64,000 nt of DNA from Sphingomonas sp. PP-CE-3G-477 (GTDB lineage Bacteria > Pseudomonadota > Alphaproteobacteria > Sphingomonadales > Sphingomonadaceae), in the NCBI RefSeq assembly GCF_003050745.1, contig NZ_QAOF01000001.1, forward strand, positions 744,001 to 808,000, read 5' to 3'. A program made the position numbers and the translations under genes. Positions 8,799 to 17,010 of this stretch are shown here, piece after piece (within the stretch, counting starts at the first letter, position 1; each line of letters starts with the position of its first letter). The notes under the pieces were generated by a model that worked only from the letters and a program-made list of their open reading frames with translations, was not told the origin of the DNA and made no database searches.

Positions 8799-9050
8799 TT
8801 TCGCACCGAGGCAAGCAAGCTTGCCCCGGAGACGAAACAACCCGGCCGGCGGGTCGGTTTCGACCGACCCGTTCGACGACACGGCTTCGCCGGGTCGTCA
8901 CCCGGCTGGAGACGAGTGGAAGGGCCAAGGAAGCGTCCTAGGCGTGACCTTATCCTAACCTTTGAACGAATGGCGATCGGTCGCGGCCTCAACGGCGACC
9001 AGCTCCCGGGTACCTCACACGGCCCCTGAACGAACGAAAAGGTATTAAAC
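8799..9050 (+). other. 252-bp structured spacer between rpoA and rplQ
   Basis: No gene is visible. It holds a perfect 9-bp hairpin closed by a TTCG tetraloop at 8850-8871 (CGGGTCGGT / ACCGACCCG) and a second stem GCCGGGT / ACCCGGC at about 8888-8905. No T-run follows either, so these look like RNA structures or mRNA processing sites rather than terminators. rplQ has no other obvious leader. Confidence 0.5.
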
Positions 9051-9473
9051 ATGCGCCATCGCGTAGGCGGCCGTAAGCTTCAGCGGACCTCGGCCCACCG
9101 TCTTGCTCTGTTCCGCAACATGAGCGCCGCGCTCATCAAGCACGAGCAGATCACCACCACCGTCGCCAAGGCGAAGGAACTGCGTCCCTACGTCGAAAAG
9201 CTGATCACGCTCGCGAAGAAGGGTGGCCTGTCCAACCGTCGTCTCGCGCACGGCAAGCTGCTCGACGACGCGCAGCTGATCAAGTTGTTCGACACGCTTG
9301 CGACCCGCTACGCGGATCGCAACGGTGGCTACACCCGCGTCATCAAGGCCGGTATCCGCATGTCGGACGCCTCGCCGATGGCCGTCATCGAGTTCGTCGA
9401 CCGCGACGTTTCGGCGAAGGGCCAGGACTCGGGTCCGGTGATGTCCGACGAGGATTACAACGAAGCGGCATAA
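9051..9473 (+). CDS. rplQ: 50S ribosomal protein L17
   Basis: 140 residues. L17 lies near the exit of the peptide tunnel. The family signature [20 protein letters not shown] and the block [31 protein letters not shown] are complete; the acidic tail DEDYNEAA is typical of alphaproteobacteria. Last gene of the block, ended by an intrinsic terminator at 9500. Confidence 0.98.
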   Translation: MRHRVGGRKLQRTSAHRLALFRNMSAALIKHEQITTTVAKAKELRPYVEKLITLAKKGGLSNRRLAHGKLLDDAQLIKLFDTLATRYADRNGGYTRVIKAGIRMSDASPMAVIEFVDRDVSAKGQDSGPVMSDEDYNEAA

Positions 9474-9499
9474 TCCCCGCCTCTCGTTAGTCGAATTGC

Positions 9500-9535
9500 A
9501 GGCCGCGTTTCCCATCCGGGAGGCGCGGCCTCTTT
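9500..9535 (+). terminator. Intrinsic terminator after rplQ
   Basis: Perfect 8-bp stem AGGCCGCG (9500-9507) / CGCGGCCT (9524-9531) followed by CTTTCGTT. It lies 27 bp after the rplQ stop and 33 bp before guaA, so guaA probably has its own promoter or is read by readthrough. Confidence 0.75.
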
Positions 9536-9567
9536 CGTTACGGGTCCCATCCGGCTATGCGCCCGAC

Positions 9568-11124
9568 ATGGAGCACCCAGACAGCATTCTCATCGTCGAT
9601 TTCGGCAGCCAGGTAACCCAGCTGATCGCCCGCCGCGTGCGCGAGGCTGGCGTCTATAGCGAGATCGCCCCCTTCCAGTCCGCCGAGGCCGCGTTCGACC
9701 GGATGCAGCCCAAGGGCATCATCCTCTCGGGCGGCCCCGCCTCGGTCACCACCGAGAACTCCCCGCGCGTGCCGCAGCGCTTCTTCGAGGCGGGCATCCC
9801 GATCCTCGGCATCTGCTACGGCCAGCAGGTCATGTCCGCACAGCTGGGCGGCAATGTGATCGTCTCGGGCGATGGCGGCGAGTTCGGCAGCGCGTTCATC
9901 GAGGTCAAGTCCAACTGCGCGCTGTTCGACGGCCTCTGGGCCGAGGGTGAGCGCCACCAGGTCTGGATGAGCCACGGCGACAAGGTCGACGCGATCCCGC
10001 CCGGCTTCACCCCTGTCGCCACCTCGGCCGGCGCGCCTTATGCGATCGTCGCCGACGAGGCGCGGCGCTTCTACGGCGTGCAGTTCCATCCCGAGGTCGT
10101 CCATACCCCCGATGGTGGCAAGCTGATCGCCAACTTCGCGCGCCACGTCTGCGGGCTGAGCGGCGACTGGACGATGGCCGAGTTTCGCGAGACCAAGATC
10201 GCCGAGATCCGTGCGCAGGTCGGCAAGGGGCGCGTCATCTGCGGCCTGTCGGGCGGCGTCGACTCGGCAGTCGCCGCCGTTCTGATCCACGAGGCGATCG
10301 GCGAGCAGCTCACGTGCGTGTACGTCGACCACGGCCTGATGCGCGCGGGCGAGAGCGAGCAGGTCGTCAGCCTGTTCCGCGGCGCCTACAACATTCCGCT
10401 GATCCACGTGAACGTCGAGGAGCTGTTCCTGAGCGGCCTGGCCGGGATCACCGACCCGGAGCTCAAGCGCAAGTTCATCGGCAAGACCTTCATCGACGTG
10501 TTCGATACCGAGGCGAAGAAGCTCGGCGGCGCGGAGTTCCTTGCGCAGGGCACGCTGTACCCGGACGTGATCGAGAGCGTCAGCTTCACCGGCGGCCCGT
10601 CGGTGACGATCAAGAGCCATCACAATGTTGGCGGTCTGCCCGAGCGCATGAACATGAAGCTCGTCGAGCCGTTGCGCGAGCTGTTCAAGGACGAGGTCCG
10701 CGTGTTGGGGCGTGAACTCGGGCTCCCCGAGATCTTCGTCGGTCGCCACCCGTTCCCCGGCCCCGGCCTCGCGATCCGCATCCCCGGCGAAGTCACCAAG
10801 GAACGCTGCGACATCCTGCGCAAGGCCGATGCGATTTATCTTGAGGAGATCCGCGCGGCGGGGCTCTACGACACGATCTGGCAGGCGTTCGCGGTACTGC
10901 TTCCGGTCCGCAGCGTCGGCGTGATGGGCGACGGCCGCACCTACGACAACGTGCTGGCGTTGCGCGCGGTCACCTCGACCGACGGCATGACCGCGCAGGC
11001 GTTCCAGTTCCCCGGGGACTTCCTGCCGCGCGTCGCGACCCGGATCATCAACGAGGTCAAGGGCATCAACCGGGTGACCTACGACTACACCTCGAAGCCG
11101 CCCGGCACGATCGAGTGGGAGTGA
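9568..11124 (+). CDS. guaA: GMP synthase (glutamine-hydrolysing)
   Basis: 518 residues, standard length. It converts XMP to GMP using ATP and glutamine. The N-terminal class I amidotransferase has [15 protein letters not shown] with the nucleophilic Cys and the [11 protein letters not shown]is-x-Glu block. The ATP pyrophosphatase domain has the P-loop [11 protein letters not shown]. The C-terminal dimerisation domain has [17 protein letters not shown] and ends in [11 protein letters not shown] 9568 ([15 protein letters not shown]) is the family start; the frame opens upstream at 9496 across the terminator, which is not coding. Confidence 0.98.
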   Translation: MEHPDSILIVDFGSQVTQLIARRVREAGVYSEIAPFQSAEAAFDRMQPKGIILSGGPASVTTENSPRVPQRFFEAGIPILGICYGQQVMSAQLGGNVIVSGDGGEFGSAFIEVKSNCALFDGLWAEGERHQVWMSHGDKVDAIPPGFTPVATSAGAPYAIVADEARRFYGVQFHPEVVHTPDGGKLIANFARHVCGLSGDWTMAEFRETKIAEIRAQVGKGRVICGLSGGVDSAVAAVLIHEAIGEQLTCVYVDHGLMRAGESEQVVSLFRGAYNIPLIHVNVEELFLSGLAGITDPELKRKFIGKTFIDVFDTEAKKLGGAEFLAQGTLYPDVIESVSFTGGPSVTIKSHHNVGGLPERMNMKLVEPLRELFKDEVRVLGRELGLPEIFVGRHPFPGPGLAIRIPGEVTKERCDILRKADAIYLEEIRAAGLYDTIWQAFAVLLPVRSVGVMGDGRTYDNVLALRAVTSTDGMTAQAFQFPGDFLPRVATRIINEVKGINRVTYDYTSKPPGTIEWE

Positions 11125-11141
11125 ACTAGACGCACACTACG

Positions 11142-11272
11142 CGATCCTCCCCCGCCAGGGGGAGGTGGCTGGCTCTTGCCAGACGGAGGGGGAGGATAAG
11201 ATGCAGAGGTTACCGCTGACCGCTCCCTCCGTCAGGCTACGCCTGCCACCTCCCCCTGGCGGGGGAGGATCG
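11142..11272. repeat. 131-bp dispersed palindrome, family B, copy 1
   Basis: Imperfect palindrome whose ends are CGATCCTCCCCCGCCAGGGG and its reverse complement. A second copy of exactly the same length lies at 34125-34255, with similar arms (CCTCCGTCNGGC inside) and a different centre. The downstream half of this copy reaches into the coding region of the metallo-beta-lactamase gene. Confidence 0.85.
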
Positions 11273-12130
11273 TTAGGTCGTCGCACCAAATCGCTGGTTG
11301 TCGCGATGGCGATCGCTGCCAGCGCACCGTTGCTCCTCGGCGCGGCCGATCCGCGTGCCTGGACGCGTCCCCAAGCGCCTTTCCCGATCGCCGGCCCGAT
11401 CACCTATGTCGGCAGCGAAGGTATCGCCGCCTACCTCATCAAGACCAGCGCCGGCGCGATCCTGATCGACGGTACGCTCGCAGAGAATGCGGGCATGATC
11501 GAACGCAACATCGCCAACGCCGGAGTCCGTTCCCGCGACGTAAAGCTTATCCTCGTCACGCACGCACACTTCGATCACGCCGCCGGCGTTGCCGCGCTGA
11601 AGCGTGCGACCGGCGCTCGCGTAGTCGCCGGCGCTCGCGATGTCGGCGCGCTTGAAACCGGCGTGCCACCGGGCGAGACCAGCTACGGCGTCATCCGTTT
11701 CCCGCCCGTCCATGTCGACCGCGGCGTACGTGACGGCGACAAGGTAAAGCTCGGCAACGTCACGCTGACTGCACGCGCCACACCCGGCCACACGCCCGGC
11801 TGCACGACCTGGACGATGCAAATCCCCGCCAAGCCGCGCGCCCTCGACGTCGTGTTCCCGTGCAGCGTCAGCGTCGCCGGCAACCGCCTGATCGGCAACC
11901 GCGCCTATCCCGGCATCGTCGCCGACTACCGCCGCAGCATCGCCATGCTCGGCATGCTGCACGCCGATATCGTCCTGCCGTCGCACCCCGAACTCGCCGA
12001 CGTGATCGCGCGCGGCCAGCGCCGCAAGGCCGGTGATACCAACGCGTTCATCGATCCGGCACTGCTCCCGAAGATCGTCGCCAAGGCCAAGGTCGCGTTC
12101 GACGCCGATCTCGCCAAGCAGGCGCGCTGA
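11201..12130 (+). CDS. Subclass B3 metallo-beta-lactamase-like hydrolase, exported
   Basis: A zinc hydrolase with the complete B3 ligand set: H121-x-H123-x-D125-H126 in HAHFDH, H197 in GHTPG and H262 in SHPE (numbered from ATG 11201). The N-terminal B3 block WTRPQAPFPIAGPITYVGSE is also there. B3 enzymes are periplasmic and many hydrolyse beta-lactams; others do not, so resistance is not established. The start is unclear. ATG 11201 has an excellent site (GGGGAGGATAAG), but both lie inside a dispersed palindrome that would encode the first 24 residues (Pro/Gly-rich) ahead of the signal peptide (GRRTKSLVVAMAIAASAPLL). ATG 11306 gives a short leader without basic residues. DUF969 follows after 6 bp, suggesting an operon. 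Confidence 0.85.
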   Translation: MQRLPLTAPSVRLRLPPPPGGGGSLGRRTKSLVVAMAIAASAPLLLGAADPRAWTRPQAPFPIAGPITYVGSEGIAAYLIKTSAGAILIDGTLAENAGMIERNIANAGVRSRDVKLILVTHAHFDHAAGVAALKRATGARVVAGARDVGALETGVPPGETSYGVIRFPPVHVDRGVRDGDKVKLGNVTLTARATPGHTPGCTTWTMQIPAKPRALDVVFPCSVSVAGNRLIGNRAYPGIVADYRRSIAMLGMLHADIVLPSHPELADVIARGQRRKAGDTNAFIDPALLPKIVAKAKVAFDADLAKQAR

Positions 12131-12136
12131 GCGTCG

Positions 12137-12790
12137 ATGCTGGTCCTTTGCGGCATCGCGGTGATCGTCGCGGGCTTCCTGCTCCGGTTCAATCCGCTGC
12201 TCGTCGTCGCCGTCTCCGCGCTCGTCACCGGCCTTGCCGCTGGACTTGCCCCGCTAGCGATCCTCGCCGCGTTCGGGAAGGCGTTCAACGAGAACCGCTA
12301 CGTCACCGTGATCTACATCGTGCTGCCGGTGATCGGGATGCTCGAACGCCACGGATTGCAGGAACGTGCGAGGCTCGCGATCGGCAAGCTGCGTGGCGCG
12401 ACGGTCGGGCGCTTGCTGATCGGGTATCTGCTGTTCCGCCAGCTTACCGCGGCACTCGGGCTGACCTCGATCGCCGGCCCGGCGCAGAGCGTCCGCCCGC
12501 TGGTCGCGCCGATGGCCGAAGCCGCAGCGGAGGCTCAGGGCGTCGCGCCCGGCGGCGACCGCATCCCGGCGATGGCGGCCGCGACCGACAATATCGGGCT
12601 CTTCTTCGGCGAGGATATCTTCATCGCGATCGGCTCAATCCTTCTTATGAAGGGGGTCCTCGAAGGCTATGGCATCGTCATCCAGCCGCTCCATCTCTCG
12701 ATGTGGGCGATCCCGACCGCGATCGCCGCATTCCTGATCCACGGCTTCCGCCTTTGGCTGCTCGACCGCAGACTGGCGAGTGCGCGATGA
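12137..12790 (+). CDS. DUF969 family membrane protein
   Basis: 217 residues with about five or six hydrophobic segments. It matches the DUF969 family: start MLVLCGIAVIVAGFLLRFNP, the conserved FNENRYVTVIYIVLPVIGMLERHGLQERA and the AATDNIGLFFGEDIFIAIGSILLM block. DUF969 and DUF979 genes nearly always occur as a pair and are thought to form a permease; no substrate is established. It overlaps the DUF979 start by 4 bp (ATGA) and begins 6 bp after the metallo-beta-lactamase gene. Confidence 0.88.
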   Translation: MLVLCGIAVIVAGFLLRFNPLLVVAVSALVTGLAAGLAPLAILAAFGKAFNENRYVTVIYIVLPVIGMLERHGLQERARLAIGKLRGATVGRLLIGYLLFRQLTAALGLTSIAGPAQSVRPLVAPMAEAAAEAQGVAPGGDRIPAMAAATDNIGLFFGEDIFIAIGSILLMKGVLEGYGIVIQPLHLSMWAIPTAIAAFLIHGFRLWLLDRRLASAR

Positions 12791-13728
12791 TCGGCACCGG
12801 CTTCATCTACGGCGTCGCTGGCCTGATGTTCGCGGCATTCGCGATCCTGAGCGCGACCGATCGCACCAACCCGAAGCGTTTTGGCAACGCGGCGTTCTAC
12901 GCGGTGCTGGCGATCAGCTTCCTGCTTGGCGGAAAGCTCGGCGATATCGGCAACGGCGTTCTCGTCCTGGCGCTCGTCGCGATCGCCGGCTCGGGCGCGA
13001 TGGGGAGGGGCGGGCGTGCTACGACCACGCTCGACGAGCGTCGCACCGAAGCCACCCGGCTCGGCAACCGGATATTCCTCCCCGCACTGATCATCCCGGC
13101 CGCAGCACTCGGCGGGACGGTCCTGTTCCGCGCAGTCCCGAGCCTCGTCGACCCGAAGCAAGCAACGCTCGTCGCGCTGACCTGCGGCGTCCTGATCGCG
13201 CTGGTCGCGATGCACCTATGGTCCCGCCCCCGCATCGCCACGCCGCTTGCGGAGGGTGTCAGGTTGATGGACGCGATCGGCTGGGCCGCCGTGCTCCCCC
13301 AGATGCTGGCGAGCCTCGGCGCGGTGTTCGCGCTCGCCGGCGTCGGCGACGTCGTCGGCGGTATAGCCGGCCACGCGATCCCGGAGGGCAGCCTGATCGG
13401 CGCGGTGCTCGCCTACACGCTCGGCATGGCGCTGTTCACTATGGTCATGGGCAACGCGTTCGCGGCGTTCCCGGTGATGGCCGCAGCGATCGGGATCCCG
13501 CTGCTCGTGCGGCATTACGGCGGCGACCCCGCGGTGGTCGCGGCGATCGGCATGCTCAGCGGGTTCTGCGGCACGCTGATGACGCCGATGGCGGCGAACT
13601 TCAATCTCGTCCCCGCCGCCTTGCTCGACCTCAAGGACAAGAACGCGGTCATCCGCGCGCAGATACCGACCGCGCTACCGTTGCTCGCGGTCAATATCGG
13701 GCTGCTCTACTGGCTGGGCTTCCGCTGA
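12787..13728 (+). CDS. DUF979 family membrane protein
   Basis: 313 residues, about nine or ten hydrophobic segments. The start ATG 12787 (MIGTGFIYGVAGLMFAAFAIL) overlaps the DUF969 stop as ATGA. Conserved DUF979 blocks include LGGKLGDIGNGVLVLALV, FTMVMGNAFAAFPVMAAAIG and GFCGTLMTPMAANFNLVPAALL. The repeated G-N-A and T-P-M-A-A-N-F turns look like ion-transporter re-entrant loops. Probable two-component permease with DUF969. The 3' end overlaps the convergent cupin gene by 22 bp. Confidence 0.88.
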   Translation: MIGTGFIYGVAGLMFAAFAILSATDRTNPKRFGNAAFYAVLAISFLLGGKLGDIGNGVLVLALVAIAGSGAMGRGGRATTTLDERRTEATRLGNRIFLPALIIPAAALGGTVLFRAVPSLVDPKQATLVALTCGVLIALVAMHLWSRPRIATPLAEGVRLMDAIGWAAVLPQMLASLGAVFALAGVGDVVGGIAGHAIPEGSLIGAVLAYTLGMALFTMVMGNAFAAFPVMAAAIGIPLLVRHYGGDPAVVAAIGMLSGFCGTLMTPMAANFNLVPAALLDLKDKNAVIRAQIPTALPLLAVNIGLLYWLGFR

Positions 13729-14198
13729 CCTGACGTCCGGATCTTCGTCCCGAGCATCACCAGCTTGCCGTCGATGCCGAACCAGTGCGGCGTCCCCGCC
13801 GGGATCAGGAAGACGTCACCGACCGCAAGCTTCCGCGTCGTGCCACCCTCGATCCGGTCGCCCTCGACCAGCCCCGGAAAACGCAGCTTTGGCGCGACCA
13901 GCGTCCCACCCGAGACGAGCGTCCCCGATCCTGCCATCACGGTCGCGTATTCGGCCTCGTCGGGATGCACCGCGGGCTTGCCCGGCGCCCTCCAATATTC
14001 GAGCGCGGCGCTTGTCCCGTCAGCCTGCACCAGCGACGCCATGGCGAACCCCTGGCCCGGCTTCATCGTCTTCTCGAGCGCAACGATCCGCGCGCGCACG
14101 TCGGCCGATCCGGCAAAGCTCGTCGGATCGCCTGCAGTCTGCGCGGGTAGGGAGGAGGTCGCGCCAATAGCTAGCACGATCGCAAGCAACGGCCGCAT
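13707..14198 (-). CDS. Exported cupin-domain protein
   Basis: 163 residues: a signal peptide (MRPLLAIVLAIGATSSLPAQ) and one small cupin barrel. Cupin motif 1 is reduced (AVHPDEAEYATVMAGSGTLVSGG) and motif 2 is GDVFLIPAGTPHWFGIDG with one clear His. Two of the usual metal ligands therefore remain doubtful, and no enzyme activity is assigned. It is the last gene of the run that begins with the esterase; its ATG overlaps the oxidoreductase stop (ATGA, 14196-14200 region). Its end overlaps the DUF979 gene tail to tail. Confidence 0.75.
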   Translation of the reverse strand: MRPLLAIVLAIGATSSLPAQTAGDPTSFAGSADVRARIVALEKTMKPGQGFAMASLVQADGTSAALEYWRAPGKPAVHPDEAEYATVMAGSGTLVSGGTLVAPKLRFPGLVEGDRIEGGTTRKLAVGDVFLIPAGTPHWFGIDGKLVMLGTKIRTSGQRKPSQ

Positions 14199-15295
14199 CA
14201 CAGCTTCACCGTCCGGCCTTCGCGCACGGACCGATAGATCGCCTCGACGATCCGCATGTCGCGCAGGCCCTCTTCGCCCGAGACGATCGGTTCGCGCCCG
14301 TCGAGGATGCTTTCCGCCAGATGATCGAGCTGCCCCGCGAACTGCGTCTTGCCGGGGCCGGGCGGGGGGCTGGTGATCGCAGTCTCGCGACCGTCGCGCC
14401 CGGTCCACATCTTGTTGCCGTCATAGCGCGTCGCCGGCTCTAGCTCGATGCGGCCCTTGTCGCCCATCAGCAGGATGTGGTTCTGATTGGCGCTGTACAT
14501 CGATTGGCATCCGGCGATCGCACCCGAGGGAAATTCGAGCGTCCACTCGATCATGTCCTCGACCTCCCGAAACCGCGGATCGCGGCGGTCGGTGGATTCG
14601 CGCGCGGTGACCGCGATCGGTTCCTCGCCGGTCATGTAGCGCGCGGCCTGAAGACTATAGATGCCCATGTCCATCAACGAACCGCCGCCCGACAATGCGC
14701 GCTTCAGCCGCCACTTGTTCGGGTCGCCCTGGACGAAACCATGCTCCGAACGGACGTAGCGGATCTTGCCCGCTGAACCGGACTTGGCGAGCCGCATCGC
14801 CTCCAGGTTGAACGGCTCGAAGTGGCAGCGATAACCGATCATCAGCTTCTTGCCGGCGGTCTTGCACGCCCGGATCATCGCCTCGCATTCGGCTACCGAT
14901 ACAGCCATCGGCTTCTCGCACATCACGTGCTTGCCGGCCTTCGCCGCGCGGATGGTGTATTCGGCGTGCATCGAATTGGGCAGGCAGACATAGACGATGT
15001 CGACGTCCGGATTGTCACGAATGCGGTCGAAGTCGGCGTAGGTATAGATCGACCGCTCGGGCACGCCGTACTTCGTCGCGGTCGCGAGCGCCTTGGTCCG
15101 GTCTCCGCTGACCAGTGCAGTCACGCGCGAATGCTCGCAATTGACGAACTGCGGCAAGATCGTCTGCAACCCGTAATAGCCGAGCCCGACGATCGCATAG
15201 CCGAGCTTGCGATCGGGGGCCGCACGAGCCACGCCGCTCGAGGTTGCGGCCAGCGTTGCCGCGGCGACCAGGAGATCACGCCTGCCGAATTCCAT
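14198..15295 (-). CDS. Tat-exported Gfo/Idh/MocA-family oxidoreductase
   Basis: 365 residues. A Tat-type signal (MEFGRRDLLVAAATLAATSSGVARA) precedes a Rossmann domain (LGYAIVGLGYYGLQTILP) and the family's CEKPMAVSVAECEAMI block holding the conserved EKP. The C-terminal alpha/beta domain contains GGGSLMDMGIYSLQAARY. This layout matches periplasmic glucose-fructose oxidoreductase relatives that carry NADP through the Tat system. Start ATG 15295 forms an ATGA overlap with the esterase stop; a longer frame to 15391 has no support. Likely substrate: a sugar or sugar lactone, given the gluconate-related neighbours. Confidence 0.85.
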   Translation of the reverse strand: MEFGRRDLLVAAATLAATSSGVARAAPDRKLGYAIVGLGYYGLQTILPQFVNCEHSRVTALVSGDRTKALATATKYGVPERSIYTYADFDRIRDNPDVDIVYVCLPNSMHAEYTIRAAKAGKHVMCEKPMAVSVAECEAMIRACKTAGKKLMIGYRCHFEPFNLEAMRLAKSGSAGKIRYVRSEHGFVQGDPNKWRLKRALSGGGSLMDMGIYSLQAARYMTGEEPIAVTARESTDRRDPRFREVEDMIEWTLEFPSGAIAGCQSMYSANQNHILLMGDKGRIELEPATRYDGNKMWTGRDGRETAITSPPPGPGKTQFAGQLDHLAESILDGREPIVSGEEGLRDMRIVEAIYRSVREGRTVKL

Positions 15296-16182
15296 CAGGG
15301 TTCCCTTCGAGAAACTGGAAGCATCTTTGCCGATCCGCGCGGAATGAGCCAGCCTCCGTCGGCAAGCCAGTCGGCCAACCGATCCGGCCAATGCTGGATC
15401 GAGATCCTTTCCGATCGCGTGCCCAGATTGAACGCATGATCAGTGTCCGCGTACAGATGCAGTTCTGCGGAAACACCCGCGCTGCGAAGCTGCGAATACA
15501 GCGTCATTGCCGATGTCGCGCAGCACTGGTCGAGCGAGCCCGCGATGAGGAACGCAGGCGGCGCGTTTGCGGAGGCCTTTGCCGGCGTGCCGAGCGGCCC
15601 CGGATAGACGAGCACCTGGAAGTCCGGCCGTGCACTCACGCGGTCGACCGAGTCCGTCGGCGTCTGAGCCGGCGCGGGGTTGTCGGCGACGAGCGACACG
15701 AGTTCGCCGCCTGCCGAAAAGCCCATCACGCCGATCCGGGCAGGATCGATCGCATAGTCGCTCGCATGCGCGCGGACCCACCGGACCGCACGCCGCAGAT
15801 CGGCCGCCGCGTCGCGCTCGATATCGTACGATGAGCCGACATCACGCGCGAGGCGGTATTTCAGGACGAACGTCGTGACGCCGTAGCGGTTGAGCGCTTT
15901 GGCGGGCACCTCGCCCTCGTTGATCCACACCAGCATGCGGTGACCGCCACCGGGCGCGACGATCACCGCGGCACCGTTGGCATGGCTGGGGGCGGGACGG
16001 TGGATCGTCAGCGTGGGGTTGTGGACGTTGCTGACATAGCTGTCTTTCACCGTCTCTGCCTCGGTCCGCCGCGTTTCCGATCCGGGCGCGCCGTTCGGCC
16101 AGAGCGCCACGACGGGCGCCTGTTGCGCAGCGGCGGGCGCTGCAACCAGCATAAGGGCGAAAGCAACGCGTAGCGACATCAA
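15295..16182 (-). CDS. Exported alpha/beta hydrolase, acetylxylan-esterase-like
   Basis: 295 residues with a signal peptide (MMSLRVAFALMLVAAPAAAQ). The fold is clear: oxyanion region VIVAPGGGHRMLVW, nucleophile elbow GFSAGGE, and the catalytic Asp/His region YADTDHAFN. The combination APGGGH plus GFSAGG is typical of enzymes that deacetylate plant polysaccharides or oligosaccharides. First gene of a three-gene coupled set (esterase, oxidoreductase, cupin). Substrate not determined. Confidence 0.82.
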   Translation of the reverse strand: MMSLRVAFALMLVAAPAAAQQAPVVALWPNGAPGSETRRTEAETVKDSYVSNVHNPTLTIHRPAPSHANGAAVIVAPGGGHRMLVWINEGEVPAKALNRYGVTTFVLKYRLARDVGSSYDIERDAAADLRRAVRWVRAHASDYAIDPARIGVMGFSAGGELVSLVADNPAPAQTPTDSVDRVSARPDFQVLVYPGPLGTPAKASANAPPAFLIAGSLDQCCATSAMTLYSQLRSAGVSAELHLYADTDHAFNLGTRSERISIQHWPDRLADWLADGGWLIPRGSAKMLPVSRREP

Positions 16183-16249
16183 CGACCCTCGACCGCGCTC
16201 CTGCGCGAGTACTGCCTGCGAGTGTCAGCCTTGTCGGCCGGCTTGGCTA

Positions 16250-16876
16250 TTACGACCTTCGTCGTGCGTTCTCGGCCGCGCCGGACATTTCGCGTCCGAT
16301 CCACGCGAGCGCTTCGGCGCAAAGCCGATCGGGCGCATCTTCCGCATCGAGCGTGACGGCGCGCTCGTCGGGGCCGAGCGCCTCCAACGTATCGAGCTGG
16401 CTCGCGAGCAGGCTGGCCGGCATGTAATGGTCCGCACGGTGAACAAGTCGCCGTGCGAGTTCGCCGCTGTCCTTCGTATCGAGGAACACGAACAGCAACG
16501 GCATCCCGACCGCTCGCGCCAGCCGATCGCGATAAGCGCGCTTCAACGCCGAACACGCTGCAACCGCAGTACCATCCGTCCGAGCGGCATCTTGCAATCC
16601 GGCTGCAATCCTATCGAGCCAGGGCCAGCGATCCTGGTCGTCGAGCGGCTGGCCCGACCGCATCTTCGCCACGCTGTCGGCACTATGGAAGGCATCGCCT
16701 TCGAGGAATTCGCAGCGCAGACGTCGCGCAAGTTCGGCACCCAGCGTCGACTTGCCGCTGCCACTGACGCCCATCACGATGATGGCATAGCGCGGCGCGT
16801 CACGGCCTGGGATCGGAGTTGGTTCGGAGGAAGGAGGCACTGGCTCTCCATAAGCTGCGCGCGGTCGGTTCGTCAC
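16250..16876 (-). CDS. gntK: Gluconokinase
   Basis: Phosphorylates D-gluconate to 6-phosphogluconate for the Entner-Doudoroff or pentose phosphate route. The P-loop GVSGSGKSTLGAELA, EGDAFHSADSVAKM and the HYMPASLLASQLDTLE block are diagnostic of the GntK/IdnK family. The GTG at 16876 gives 208 residues, with about 25 extra disordered residues before the fold; a later start near the P-loop is possible, and no start has a clear binding site. It faces the beta-helix/lactonase genes across a 134-bp divergent promoter region, and the product of a gluconolactonase would be its substrate. Confidence 0.9.
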   Translation of the reverse strand: MTNRPRAAYGEPVPPSSEPTPIPGRDAPRYAIIVMGVSGSGKSTLGAELARRLRCEFLEGDAFHSADSVAKMRSGQPLDDQDRWPWLDRIAAGLQDAARTDGTAVAACSALKRAYRDRLARAVGMPLLFVFLDTKDSGELARRLVHRADHYMPASLLASQLDTLEALGPDERAVTLDAEDAPDRLCAEALAWIGREMSGAAENARRRS

Positions 16877-17010
16877 CGTCTATCGTTGGTGCGCGCGGGA
16901 TCGGCTACTACGACCTTGGTCGTGATCGCCTATGGTCGCGCGCGCCACTACCTGCGGTGCAGACTGGCGGACATCGTCCGGTGCGTCCCACAACAATCTC
17001 GGGTGAGCCT

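Noticed and set aside
11201..12130. Calling the B3 enzyme an antibiotic-resistance gene
   Set aside because: The zinc ligands are complete, but sequence alone cannot show beta-lactam hydrolysis and the operon context suggests another role.
12148..12786. Upstream extension of the DUF979 frame
   Set aside because: This part is a shadow of DUF969; the DUF979 homology begins at ATG 12787 with an ATGA overlap.
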